DNA of 64,000 nt from JACJWR01 sp963842975. Lineage in GTDB: Bacteria > Actinomycetota > Actinomycetes > S36-B12 > UBA10799. The stretch's first letter is position 1. The number at the start of each line of letters is the position of its first letter. Of this stretch, positions 1 to 8,716 are shown piece by piece. A program made the position numbers and the translations under genes. The stretch is from contig CAWJIH010000008.1 in NCBI GenBank assembly GCA_963842975.1, positions 1 to 64,000 of the forward strand. Reading direction: 5' to 3'. Under the pieces are notes generated by a model, which saw only the letters and a list, made by a program, of their open reading frames with translations, was not told the DNA's origin and ran no database searches.

Positions 1-59
1 CATGATCAGTCCGAGTCGGATGCCCGAGTCCGATGCCTTCTGGTCGGCGTTTGGTTCCC

Positions 60-1226
60 CTAGCCCGCCGGATCGGGCCTCGTACCAGGGTGCTGCTGAG
101 CACGAGCGCGGCGTGGGGGTCCCCACGGCATGGTGGTGATGGCGCTGTCGGTGTTGCGAAGCAGGGCTCCACGGGACGTTCGATGGGCCATGCGAAGGAA
201 CACCCCATCTGACTTGACCCCGCTTGGTATCCCGGTGGGTTCCAAATCGGCCTGGCCAGTTGCGAACCATTTCCGCAGCCTCGCGACTGGGTCGTCTCCC
301 GCCTGGGCGCCTACGTGAGTCCACAGGTTGGGTCGAGCATCGACTTCAATGTAGGCGCGGCTGCGACCGTCAGGAGTTTCGCGTGCGGTGATGTTCGCAA
401 AGCTGTTGAGTCCCAGCGCGTCACCGATTGCCGTGAGTTCCTCGACGATGCCTGGCTGCGCGGCGCTTGTGGGCAGGTAGTGGCGTTGAGAACTGGCGCC
501 GCGGACGGTGAGGGTCTCAGTGAATCGGGAGAGTGTGAAGTGCACCAGCTCGCCCCGGCGGAAGAAGGCGGAAAGATCGAGGTCGCGCCCGGGAACGTTC
601 TCCTGGATCAGCACCCGCATGGGGCGTCGAACGTCCGGCGGCAGGTTGGCCTCGGCGCGGGAATGTGCGAGTCGCAGTTGTCGCCAGGCTTCGGTGAGGT
701 CGTCGAGGTTCGTCGCGATGCGCACGCCGCGACCGCCGGACCCCAAGTCGTTCTTGAGCACCACCGGCCACCCCAGATCCTGGGCGGCTGCTTCGGCCTC
801 GACCGGGTCGTACGCCTCGCGCCACCTCGGAACGGGGAGACCTGCCGTCTCGAGCCGGGCTGCAAGAACGACCTTGGAGGCCAGATGCTCGAGATCAGCC
901 AGACTCGTCACTGGGGCCAGGAGCAGCCGCTGTCCCGCGGGGAGTCCATCCCAGGCTCGCAGAAGGCGCAGAGCCGTGTCATCGGAGGTCACGACGAGGT
1001 CGTAGTGACGCTGCGACACACGCTCGGCCGCCAGCACGAGTGCGTCGGTGAGGGTCGCGCACCGACTTGCCACTCGCAGCGACCCGGGCAATCGGAAGTA
1101 GGGGGAGCTCACAGTGACGGACTCGACCCCAAGCCCGGCGCCTCGCAGTAGCGGCGGAAGGTGCCACAGCGTGCTTGCCACCCCGACCAGCAGAGCTCGC
1201 CCAATGGGCTCTGGGCGTCTGGCCAT
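60..1226 (-). CDS. ATP-grasp domain ligase
   Basis: A 388-residue protein with ATP-grasp architecture. Seen: a nucleotide-binding strand-loop with Lys158 and a glycine-rich loop (GSGGRGV, about 162-168), a grasp region (IQEN, 207-210) and the metal-binding segment IEVDARPN (293-300). The N-terminal 110 residues look like the Rossmann-like preATP-grasp part. Such enzymes activate a carboxylate as acyl phosphate and join it to an amine or thiol; the substrates here are unknown. It is divergent from another ATP-grasp gene 88 bp away, so both may share a control region. A role in attaching an acyl or amino-acid group to the glycan is inference from context. Confidence 0.85.
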   Translation of the reverse strand: MARRPEPIGRALLVGVASTLWHLPPLLRGAGLGVESVTVSSPYFRLPGSLRVASRCATLTDALVLAAERVSQRHYDLVVTSDDTALRLLRAWDGLPAGQRLLLAPVTSLADLEHLASKVVLAARLETAGLPVPRWREAYDPVEAEAAAQDLGWPVVLKNDLGSGGRGVRIATNLDDLTEAWRQLRLAHSRAEANLPPDVRRPMRVLIQENVPGRDLDLSAFFRRGELVHFTLSRFTETLTVRGASSQRHYLPTSAAQPGIVEELTAIGDALGLNSFANITARETPDGRSRAYIEVDARPNLWTHVGAQAGDDPVARLRKWFATGQADLEPTGIPSGVKSDGVFLRMAHRTSRGALLRNTDSAITTMPWGPPRRARAQQHPGTRPDPAG

Positions 1227-1314
1227 TGTTTCTTCCTTCTTGGTCCGGCGAAGCGCCGTATCCGGTCCGGGTCACCCTACAGTTGCTCTGTGATCGAGAA
1301 AGCGAACGATTCTG

Positions 1315-2331
1315 TTGGTCGGGGTCGGATCGCTTCTGGGCCGCTGCCTCCTTGACGCGCTGGAAGGCCGACGCGGCAACCTCACCGTCATTGGCGCCGA
1401 CCTCAATCCGAACGCGCCAGCACTCGCCGAGTGCGATCTCGTGGAGGATCTCCCGGCCGACGACGACCCGAATTTCTCTGAACGAGTGGGCGATGTGTGC
1501 CGCACCCACGGAGTGGAACTCGTGATCCCCTGCCGCGACCCGGCCAATGCTGTTCTCGCGCTCGCTGCAGATCTGCCTGGCAGCCAGGTCCCGCTGGCGG
1601 CACCGGCTGGAGACCTGGTCGCGATGACCCGCGACAAGGCGGCCAGCAGCGACTGGTGCACTGCCTTTGACATAGCCCATGCACCCACGCAGGTCACGGG
1701 TGATCCAGACGCGAAGATTCGCAGCCGCGTCGCGGAATGGGGTTTCCCGCTGGTGGCCAAGCCAACGCGCGGCAGTGGATCACTGGGTGTCACGGTTGTG
1801 CTCAACGACGAGCAGATTGACGAGGTGCTCGAAACGCCCGGGTTAGTGATCCAGCCTTTCCTCTCGCCGCCGCCGACTCTGGCTCCGGACCTCTCACGGG
1901 GGGTGCCACTTTTCTGGGAGGTCCCGTGCGACGACGAGCCGGGGGTGATGGCGCTGTTCGGCCCGAACGGGGAGATCGGCCCCCACTTGTGCTTCTCGTC
2001 GCGCCACCGGCTTGGCCGCAACGAGGCGCTGTGGATTTCCGATGATCCAACGCTGGAGCGCTTCGCCACCGACGTCCTTCCGAAGTTCGCCGCCGCCGGC
2101 TGGCGCGGACCGCTGAACCTGCAAGTTCGTCGCGGTAGCGCTGGCTGGCAGGTGATCGAGATCAACGCCCGGTTCTCGGGTGGCACGGCCGCCCGGCTGC
2201 ACATGGGTCTCGACGAGGTCGGCTGGACACTTAACACGTGGTTGGGGAACGGGACGGTTCCTGCACGGGAGGAGACGACAGCGGTGCGGGTGGAGCGCAC
2301 CTTCCGCGAGATGCCGGTGGCTGACAGTTGA
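1315..2331 (+). CDS. ATP-grasp protein, carbamoyl-phosphate-synthase-like
   Basis: About 338 residues of CarB-like ATP-grasp fold. Seen: a Rossmann start (ILLVGVG upstream of and across the TTG), KPTRGSGSLGV (149-159) as the ATP-binding loop and IEINARFSGG (281-290) as the metal-binding end. The start is uncertain: the beta-strand begins at ATT/CTG codons just upstream of the TTG at 1315, an in-frame TGA sits at 1291, and no clear ribosome binding site is visible, so a non-standard start or a small sequence error is possible. Divergent partner of the ATP-grasp gene at 60-1226. Substrate unknown. Confidence 0.8.
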   Translation: MVGVGSLLGRCLLDALEGRRGNLTVIGADLNPNAPALAECDLVEDLPADDDPNFSERVGDVCRTHGVELVIPCRDPANAVLALAADLPGSQVPLAAPAGDLVAMTRDKAASSDWCTAFDIAHAPTQVTGDPDAKIRSRVAEWGFPLVAKPTRGSGSLGVTVVLNDEQIDEVLETPGLVIQPFLSPPPTLAPDLSRGVPLFWEVPCDDEPGVMALFGPNGEIGPHLCFSSRHRLGRNEALWISDDPTLERFATDVLPKFAAAGWRGPLNLQVRRGSAGWQVIEINARFSGGTAARLHMGLDEVGWTLNTWLGNGTVPAREETTAVRVERTFREMPVADS

Positions 2332-2353
2332 AGCGGGCGGCCGACTGTACTGG

Positions 2354-3031
2354 CTAGCCGGTGAACTCCGGCATGGTCGCGTGGGCGTGCGCGGCAATTC
2401 CGTTGCGCGTGAGCACCTGCCACAAAGTGCGCCACAGTATTCGCAGGTCAAAACCCAACGAGACGTTTTCCACGTAGAGCAAGTCCAGCTCGAACTTTTC
2501 GTTCCATGTCAACGCATTTCGCCCGCTCACCTGCGCAAGGCCTGTCACTCCGGGTCTCACGCCGTGGCGAGCCGCCTGCCGGGGGGTGTATCGGTCGAGG
2601 TACTTCATGTGCAGTGGTCGAGGTCCGACGAGGCTCATGTGGCCACGCATCACGTTCACCAATCCCGGTAACTCGTCGAGACTGGTGGCACGCAGGAACC
2701 CACCCACCCGGGTGATGCGCCGACGATCGGAGGCTCGATTCCCCGCTGCATCGCGTTCGTCGGTCATCGTACGAAACTTCTTCAACTGAAAGGGCTCGGC
2801 CCTCAGACCCGGGCGGCGCTGGTGAAACAGGACGGGTGTTCCCATCTGAAGTTTCACCAGGCATGCCACCGCAAGTTGCACCGGTAGCGAGATCACCAGA
2901 AGCGCACCGCCAACAGCAACGTCAAGTAGCCGCTTGCCACCGAGGACGTAGAACGTCTGGGGCGGTTGAGGCAACGATTCGAACTCGTGCCCTTCCTCCA
3001 AGAGGATCACATACACCACCCGTCTCCACAT
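2354..3031 (-). CDS. Initiating sugar transferase (PglC/WcaJ-type, first copy)
   Basis: A small monotopic polyprenyl-phosphate hexose-1-phosphate transferase of about 225 residues. Seen: an N-terminal hydrophobic segment (about 33-58), KFRTM (85-89), the catalytic Asp-Glu pair in SLDELP (119-120), SLVGPRP (133-139) and RPGVTGLAQVSGRN (159-172). It transfers sugar 1-phosphate from a nucleotide sugar to undecaprenyl phosphate at the inner face of the membrane. The ATG at 3031 is chosen because AAGGAAGG lies 6 nt upstream. The frame stays open further upstream and runs into transposase remnant sequence, giving a misleading 388-codon fusion. Confidence 0.9.
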   Translation of the reverse strand: MWRRVVYVILLEEGHEFESLPQPPQTFYVLGGKRLLDVAVGGALLVISLPVQLAVACLVKLQMGTPVLFHQRRPGLRAEPFQLKKFRTMTDERDAAGNRASDRRRITRVGGFLRATSLDELPGLVNVMRGHMSLVGPRPLHMKYLDRYTPRQAARHGVRPGVTGLAQVSGRNALTWNEKFELDLLYVENVSLGFDLRILWRTLWQVLTRNGIAAHAHATMPEFTG

Positions 3032-3238
3032 GCGCATCCTTCCTTGCCGCAGCATTGCGGTCGATACGGTGAGGCTACCGCGGGCCTTCCGCTCGGAGTT
3101 GAGAGTATTCATTGTGCGCGTAGCGTTTCTCTCCCAGTGGTACGAGCGTTCGCCCGATGGATGAGGTTCCCGAGGAAAAGTAGACATTGGGGCTATTGCA
3201 CGGCCAGGTTGGCCTGGGTTGAGCCGCCCTGGGAGTGT

Positions 3239-3640
3239 TGGAGGCTCTGGTTGTTTGATTTCTATGAGCTCCTTGTGGGGCTGTTTCTTAGCGTAAAAGC
3301 TGGCCTCATACACCGCCGGGGATTGATCATTTAGGTAGTTGTGCAGCCGGGCGTGATTGTGCCAGTGGACCCAGCCGAGGGTCGCCAGTTCGACGTCTTC
3401 GATGCTCTTCCACGGACCATGGTGGGCGGAGCCGCGGATCAGTTCGGTCTTGTAGTAGCCGTTCACACTCTCCGCCAGCGCGTTGTCGAAGCTGTCGCCG
3501 ACGGGGCCGACACTGGGCACCGCACCAATCTCGGCGAGCCGTTGCCCCTAGCGGATGCTCGTGAATTGCGACCCTGCGTCGCTGTGACACCGTAACCCTG
3601 GCAATGTAGTGCCGACCGGCGAGCCATCTCCTAGGCATCT
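3239..3640 (-). pseudogene. IS3-family transposase C-terminal remnant
   Basis: Minus-strand fragment of an IS3 OrfB. Seen: a CHSDAGSQF segment with the second catalytic Asp, then an in-frame TAG where a Tyr codon is expected, then DSFDNALAESVNGYYKTEL with the catalytic Glu and the RPHxxL-type end (HARLHNYLND). The N-terminal part with the first Asp is missing. The open frame after the stop continues without interruption into the sugar transferase gene downstream. Inactive remnant; the neighbouring IS at 3631-4926 probably cut off its 5' part. Confidence 0.8.
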
Positions 3641-3646
3641 AGGGGA

Positions 3647-3669
3647 TTGCTGTTGGTTTGGTTGATACC
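3647..3669 (+). repeat. Left inverted repeat of the IS3 element
   Basis: 23 bp, perfectly complementary to 4885-4907. Confidence 0.85.
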
Positions 3670-3707
3670 TCTATTGCGGGATGTGGTCCTGCTGAGAGGA
3701 TGTCGTT

Positions 3708-3993
3708 GTGCCGAAGAAGTACCCGGAGGAGTTCAAATCCGATGTGGTGATGGTGGCCCGCCGCGGTGATCTGACTGTGCACGAGGTGGCCACCGATTTC
3801 GGTGTCGGGAGAGGATACGGTGCGCCGCTGGATGCGTCAGGCCGACGTCGACGACGGTGTGCGCGACGGGCAGACCAGCAGCGAACGCGCCGAGTTGGTG
3901 GCCCTGCGGCGGGAGAAACGCCGCTTGGAGATGGAGAACGAGATCCTGCGCCGCGCAGCGGCCTACTGCGCCGCCTCCACACTCCCAAAATGA
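3708..3993 (+). pseudogene. IS3 OrfA, frameshifted
   Basis: Helix-turn-helix protein of an IS3 element. Reading starts MPKKYPEEFKSDVV with a DLTVHEVATDFGV recognition helix, then changes frame near 3805 to continue as EDTVRRWMRQADVDDG and a leucine-zipper-like coiled coil (ELVALRREKRRLEMENEIL). The shift is not at a slippery run, so it looks like mutation. It ends in TGA overlapping the ATG of OrfB. Confidence 0.75.
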
Positions 3994-4873
3994 TGTTCCC
4001 GCTGGTCCGTGACCTGGCCGCCGAAGGGGTTCCCTGTGCGGTTGACCTGCTCCGGTGCTTGGCTTCTCCACCCAGGCCTACTACGCCTGGCGCGCCCAAC
4101 CGGTCTCCGATCGGGACTGGCACGACGCGCACACGATCAACGCCCTGATCGACGCCCACGCCGACGACCCCGCGTTCGGCTACCGGCTGCTGGCCGACGA
4201 ACTCGAACGCGCCGGCATCCCGGCCGCCGAACGCCGCGTGTGGCGGCTGTGCTCCCAGCAGAGACTGTGGTCGTCCACCGTGCGCAAGGGCCGCGCGAGT
4301 AAGCGGCCGGGCCCGGCGGTGCATGACGACCACCTGCGCCGCGATTTCACCGCAGACGCACCGAACCGTAAGTGGGTCACCGATATCACCGAACACCCCA
4401 CCGTCGGCGAGGGCAAGGTGTACTGCTGCGCGGTCAAGGACCTGTTTTCCAACCGGATCGTCGGCTACGCCGTCGCCGACCGGACGACCGCCGACCTGGC
4501 CGTCTCGGCGCTGCGCGCCGCGATCGCGCGGCGACAGCCCGACGGGGTGGTGATCGTCCACGCCGACCGCGGCGCCCAGTTCCGCGCCCGGTCCTTCCAA
4601 GCCGTGCTCAAAGCCGCCGGGCTGCAAGGCTCGATGGGCCGGATCGCCTCCGCCGGGGACAACGCCGCCATGGAGAGCTTCTGGGCGCTGCTGCAACGCA
4701 ACGTGCTCAACTCCCGCCGCCAGTGGGCCTCTCGCGACGAACTGCACTACGCGATCGTGCACTGGATCGAGCACACCTACAACCGCCGCCGACGCCAACG
4801 CCGCCTCGGCGAACTCACCCCAGTCGAATACGAGCTAGCCTTCACCCACACCACCAGTCAGGCAGCCGCCTGA
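3990..4873 (+). pseudogene. IS3 OrfB transposase, frameshifted near its start
   Basis: DDE transposase. The start MMFPLVRDLAAEGVP reads from 3990, but the frame changes around 4045-4055, after which VLGFSTQAYYAW and the rest of the protein read intact to 4873. Catalytic residues are visible: VTDITEH (first Asp), HADRGAQF (second Asp) and NAAMESFWALLQ (Glu). The catalytic core is whole, but without the N-terminal part and with OrfA broken the element is probably not autonomous. Confidence 0.8.
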
Positions 4874-4884
4874 CCGGCACAACC

Positions 4885-4907
4885 GGTATCAACCAAACCA
4901 ACAGCAA
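4885..4907 (-). repeat. Right inverted repeat of the IS3 element
   Basis: 23 bp, perfectly complementary to 3647-3669. Confidence 0.85.
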
Positions 4908-4951
4908 ACCCGACCACACGCCCTAGTGCCCCAAATCGCCCAGTAACTGGG

Positions 4952-5012
4952 ACATCACCGCAGGTCAACGCCGTTTGAACCCCCAACCTTACGCCAAGTG
5001 AGCTAACTCAGG
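4952..5012 (+). repeat. Solo right end of an IS1634-family element
   Basis: The stretch CATCACCGCAGGTCA followed about 35 nt later by GTGAGCTAACTCAGG closely matches the right end of the complete element (6970-7033, ending GTGAGCAAACTCAGG). No transposase is attached, so this is a remnant of an earlier insertion. The 4927-5252 interval has no gene; it holds this remnant and two overlapping repeats. Confidence 0.6.
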
Positions 5013-5016
5013 TCAG

Positions 5017-5152
5017 AGACTGAGGAGGCCAAGGCCCGCTCGGTTCCGGACGACGGTTCCAGTTCCTTCGATTTCATGGTGTTGATCGGCGCCAACCTAC
5101 GACCTCAAACCGTGAAGGTCACGCCAACCCGTTTGCACAAATCTCGCTAAAG
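5017..5152 (+). repeat. Diverged dispersed repeat, copy 1
   Basis: About 136 bp matching 16288-16424 with many substitutions: shared blocks include AGGCCAAGGCC, GGTTCCAGT, GATTTCATG, GTTGATCG, and ACACAAATCTCGCTA-type sequence at the end. It probably marks the 3' end of a lost mobile element. Its second half overlaps the direct repeat that flanks the IS1634 element. Confidence 0.6.
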
Positions 5153-5252
5153 ATCCGCCACTGACTCCGGCACTACGCCAGTGAGCCGATTCAGGTGGAT
5201 GACCGAGATCCGTCGCTATCCCAGGCATCAACGCAGGTCAACTCCTTGGCCC
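5098..5252 (+). repeat. Long direct repeat, left copy, flanking the IS1634 element
   Basis: 155 bp identical, base for base, to 7034-7188; identity extends 2 bp more if the terminal C's are assigned to the repeat instead of the IS. The repeat contains an older IS1634-like end at 5182-5195. Target duplications of this size are reported for IS1634 and IS1549. Confidence 0.92.
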
Positions 5253-7033
5253 CCCGAGTTTGCTCATTTGCTTAGTGCGTGATCTCGGGGTTGGCGAGGG
5301 CGTCGAGGATGGCTTGTCGGTCGTCGTCGATGAGGGGTGGGAAGGTCTGTTCGGCGCCGTTGATTGCGAGGGTGGCCGAGCGCAGCGGGCGCAGTTCGCG
5401 CACGGCTTTGCGGATGGCCAGTCCGGTGCGCTGCTGGATCGTGCGGGCCACGGCGAGGGCGGCGAACACGATGGTGAGGTGGGCCTCGATCGCGTCGCGG
5501 CGGCGGGCGAATATCGGCCGGGCGCGCAGGTCGGTCTTGGACATGCGGAAGGAGCGCTCGACCTGCCACAGGTCGTGGTAGGAGGAGATGACTTCGCTGG
5601 GGTCCATGATCGCGGCTTCGATGTTGGTGACGTACCCCTTCAGCCCTGCCATCGCCCGCGCCCGGGCGATGCCGGCCTCATCAAGCACCTTCCGCTCACC
5701 TGCGGATTTGACGAACCGCGGGGTGCGGGCTGTCTTCTCGCCGTCGACGACGGCGCGGGCGCGGTTCTCCTGCGCGGTGAGGGTCTTGTCGTCCCGAACC
5801 GACCGGGCCCGGGAGTACGCCCACACCGCCCGCCACGACCCCGGATGAAGATCGGGCTCCCAGATGGGTTCGCCGCGGACGGACGGGTCGTTGTCGGTGT
5901 TGCCGCCTCGGCGCGTCTTGGGGGTGAGGGTGTCGATGATCTGCCCATCGGCGAACGCGTCACCGTGCCAGCGGAAGTGCGACGCCAAATCGATGGGCGC
6001 CTTGGTCATCCGGGAGCCGACGATGAACCGCAGCCCGGCATCGTCGAGGGCGGCGAGGTTGGCCGCGGACAGCATCCCGGCATCGGCGACGATCACCATG
6101 TCCGCCAGCCCGTGACGTGCCTGGAACTCCCGAACTATGGGTATCAGCGTGGTGGTCTCGGCCCTATTGCCCTCGAAGCAGCCGATCTCCAGCGGGAAGC
6201 CTTGACGGTCCACGAGCAGGCCGACGACGATCTGCGGGTCCACCCTTCGTTCCTTCGAATACCCGACTTTGCGCAGGCCGTCCTCCTTCTCGGCCTCGAA
6301 ATACAGTGTCGTGACGTCATACAAAATCAGACTGATGTCGCCTTCCGAGCTGGCGTGGGCGAAGCACTTCTCGGCGATGACCGCGCGGTAGTCGTCCTTC
6401 CGGGCGCGGGCGGTGCAGCGGCGCATCGTGATGTAGGTCGCCGTATCCCGGCCCAGGTCGACCAGCACCCGTCTGGTGTCCGACAGCGACGTCGGCTCCA
6501 CCACCCGCGCCACCACCAGATCCGCGGAACACCGCATCACCCAGGGTGTCGAAGCCGAGGCCGTCGTAGACACCTGCGACCGCGTCGAACAACACCTCCG
6601 AGGCGGTGCCCACCACACGGCCCGCGCCGTCACGGCGGGAAGGACGAGCAGGCGTCGGCTCGGCGAACAGCGGCTGCTCCGCCACAGATGCGTCGACCAG
6701 GGACTCCACCGGCGTGGCCGGCTCGGCGTCGATGTCCAGCACCCCCTGCGCGGGATCGGACAACATCGCCCGCGCCCTCTCCACGAGCACACCGAGCTCC
6801 GCCGGCGTATGCGCAGACCCGACATGGGCCACGATCCGCTGCCGACGACCCCCGGAATACTCAGCGATCTGCACCGCCGTGGCACCCGAAGCGGTGCGCA
6901 CCTTCCTCACGAACGCCACCACACGAGCCTAGAACGACCACACTTAGTGCGTGAAAATACTCCCAGACACGACCATCACCGCAGGTCAGGGACCTTTCCA
7001 TTTCAAACGCAGCGGAAAGTGAGCAAACTCAGG
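5253..7033 (-). mobile_element. IS1634-family insertion sequence, full length
   Basis: About 1.78 kb, bounded by a 14-bp inverted repeat: left CCCGAGTTTGCTCA, right complement CCTGAGTTTGCTCA. It carries one transposase on the minus strand, interrupted by a 1-base insertion. It sits exactly between two 155-bp direct repeats. A deletion derivative of the same IS lies at 46063-47053. Confidence 0.88.
5272..6922 (-). pseudogene. IS1634-family transposase, one frameshift
   Basis: About 550 codons. Reading starts at 6922 (MVAFVRKVRTASGATAVQIAEY) with the family's N-terminal domain, passes FDTLGDAVFR, and at about 6522 changes frame to continue as DLVVARVVEPTS. One extra G there explains the shift. 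The second frame reads to the stop at 5272 with IS4-like DDE landmarks: LYDVTTLYFE, VIVADAGML and YHDLWQVERSFRMSK (YREK-like region with the Glu). There is no slippery heptamer at the shift, so programmed frameshifting is unlikely. Confidence 0.85.
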
Positions 7034-7188
7034 TACGACCTCAAACCGTGAAGGTCACGCCAACCCGTTTGCACAAATCTCGCTAAAGATCCGCCACTGA
7101 CTCCGGCACTACGCCAGTGAGCCGATTCAGGTGGATGACCGAGATCCGTCGCTATCCCAGGCATCAACGCAGGTCAACTCCTTGGCCC
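7034..7188 (+). repeat. Long direct repeat, right copy
   Basis: Identical to 5098-5252. The interval 6923-7228 has no gene: it is the IS right end, this repeat and about 40 bp before the stop of the methyltransferase. Confidence 0.92.
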
Positions 7189-7228
7189 CCGGCCGCCAGC
7201 GACGACGCGAGCCAACTTGGTCCGAAGG

Positions 7229-7858
7229 TCAGTTGGTGGTACGTGTCCAGACCTTGATTGTGTTGCCCCGGTAGGGGCACCTGTCATCGCGGACCAACTC
7301 CCAGTCCTCATCTGCGCGGAGCAGTCTGTCACTGCCAGCCCCGTAGCAGATGATATACGTGTTCTTGGAAGTGTCGGTTGAGCTGGCATCCAACAGTGCC
7401 GCAACCACTTCGTCGTAGATGTCCGCATCAAAAGGATTGAAGAGGAAGAAGTAGTTGTAGTCTGCGTAATCAGCGAAAGTCACTGCGTTGCCTTCGATCA
7501 CTTCCGCTCGGCCATCCAGTCCGAGCCTCGCGACATTGCGGCGGGCTATCTCCACGAGCCACGGTTCCACTTCCAATCCGGCAATTCGCTCGAACGGATA
7601 TGAGGTCGCGTAGCAGACGACCCCTCCTTTGCCGCATCCAATATCGATGAGTCGGTCGTCATCTGAGATGGGCAGTCCCTTGAGGATGTTGGCCAGCGCT
7701 CTTTTGGATGTGAGGGCGTAGCCGTGACTCCCGTTCGTCAAGATGCCCTTCGACTTGGCGCGCATGGAGAAGTCGAGGCCGCGCGGCTTCTCAAGCAAGT
7801 AATAGGTGGCTGCATAGTTCAGGTAGCGCCAGTAGCGAAGAATCCGCTCTCTTGCCAT
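7229..7858 (-). CDS. Class I SAM-dependent methyltransferase
   Basis: 209 residues. Motif I reads LIDIGCGKGG (70-79), with an acidic residue at the end of strand beta-2 (GLEVEP, about 93-98) and FLFNPFD (137-143) in the motif IV position, as in small-molecule or sugar methyltransferases of the type found in polysaccharide loci. Last gene of a five-gene minus-strand operon: its ATG overlaps the TAA of the aldolase by 1 nt, implying coupled translation. The methyl acceptor is unknown. Confidence 0.85.
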   Translation of the reverse strand: MARERILRYWRYLNYAATYYLLEKPRGLDFSMRAKSKGILTNGSHGYALTSKRALANILKGLPISDDDRLIDIGCGKGGVVCYATSYPFERIAGLEVEPWLVEIARRNVARLGLDGRAEVIEGNAVTFADYADYNYFFLFNPFDADIYDEVVAALLDASSTDTSKNTYIICYGAGSDRLLRADEDWELVRDDRCPYRGNTIKVWTRTTN

Positions 7859-8715
7859 TAGGTTGCACTCGCTTTCACATCACCCGTTTGGGGATTGCGG
7901 ACAGTTGTGGTCCGCGCAACGATCGATTTGACCACGTCCCTCAGATCACGACTTTTGGCAGCCTGCGCATCTGCCGACAAGTCTTGGGCCAGTCTCGCAT
8001 AAGTGCGCAATTCGGCCAACTGGCCTCGCAGCGCATCAACGAGGCACTCTTGGCTCGCCAGGGCCCCGCGCAGGAATCCTCGGGACAAGATGCATGCGGT
8101 CGAGCCCAGCCGAGCATGCTCGCTCAAGATTAGCTGCGCTGAGATGGGACCTGCCCCTTCCGGCGCGACCCCTCCGATTCCGAACGGAATGCCACGGCCT
8201 CGCAGGCGTGCTGCAACGAAGTCCATCATTCCGAAGGCCAGTAGCTCGAACATGAACGCCAGGTTCATCTCAACGTGCAGATCGTTGAGACCGATGTGCA
8301 CTTCGTCGATTCCTGCACACTCAAGGATGTCATCAAGTCGACCAATGGCCGGGGCAGTTTCCAACAGCAACGACGCCTTGGCCCGACCATCCACTGCGGC
8401 GATGAAGGCCTCCGCCTCGCTGCGTTCCCGCAGCATGGGCAACATGACTACATCCGCCCCGCGCGCGATGACGTCGTCGACTTGGTCATTTGAACCTTGG
8501 CCCCAAGGATCAACCCGAACCAGTAGCGACGCCTTCGCGAGCTGGGGCCTCACTACCGCGATGTCATCCAGCGTATGGTGGGAAATCCAGGTGTCCCGGG
8601 AGCCCTGACGCTCGAGTTTCCCTCGTCGCTCAAGGTCGATCATCACACGGTCGACGCCGGCGGCGTCCATTGCAGCCGCAGTATCTGGGCTATTCGTGAT
8701 TTGGATGAATTTCAT
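7858..8715 (-). CDS. HpcH/HpaI-family aldolase
   Basis: About 285 residues from the ATG at 8715; an ATG at 8745 inside the upstream gene is an alternative. Matches the phosphoenolpyruvate-like TIM-barrel family: MIDLER near residue 28, RVDPWG (68-73), LLLETAPAIG (116-125) and GLNDLHVEMN (142-151), placing the metal-binding Glu and Asp. Family members cleave or condense 2-oxo acids with aldehydes, or act as citrate synthase in siderophore pathways (SbnG). It begins 1 nt after the PLP decarboxylase stop, so the two enzymes probably act in one pathway. Substrate unknown. Confidence 0.8.
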   Translation of the reverse strand: MKFIQITNSPDTAAAMDAAGVDRVMIDLERRGKLERQGSRDTWISHHTLDDIAVVRPQLAKASLLVRVDPWGQGSNDQVDDVIARGADVVMLPMLRERSEAEAFIAAVDGRAKASLLLETAPAIGRLDDILECAGIDEVHIGLNDLHVEMNLAFMFELLAFGMMDFVAARLRGRGIPFGIGGVAPEGAGPISAQLILSEHARLGSTACILSRGFLRGALASQECLVDALRGQLAELRTYARLAQDLSADAQAAKSRDLRDVVKSIVARTTTVRNPQTGDVKASAT

Positions 8716-8716
8716 G

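Larger units (their letters stand above)
3631..4926 (+). mobile_element. IS3-family element with inverted ends, frameshifted
   Basis: An IS3-type element of about 1.3 kb. A 23-bp perfect inverted repeat lies at 3647-3669 and 4885-4907; outside it both ends run to a CTAGG-type terminus with small gaps, so the outer limits are approximate. It carries orfA and orfB in the usual overlapping order, each broken by a frameshift. No convincing target duplication was found. Confidence 0.75.

Noticed and set aside
315..1151. Plus-strand open frame of 278 codons
   Set aside because: Antisense to the ATP-grasp gene, low-complexity composition, no motifs.
1272..2435. Minus-strand open frame of 387 codons
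   Set aside because: Antisense to the second ATP-grasp gene; Ser/Arg-rich shadow without motifs.
6515..6530. Programmed frameshift in the IS1634 transposase
   Set aside because: No slippery heptamer or A-run at the shift; a single extra G is simpler.
5260..6954. Long plus-strand open frame of 564 codons
   Set aside because: It is antisense to the IS1634 transposase; its protein has no family features and its length comes from high GC. The minus-strand transposase has clear motifs.
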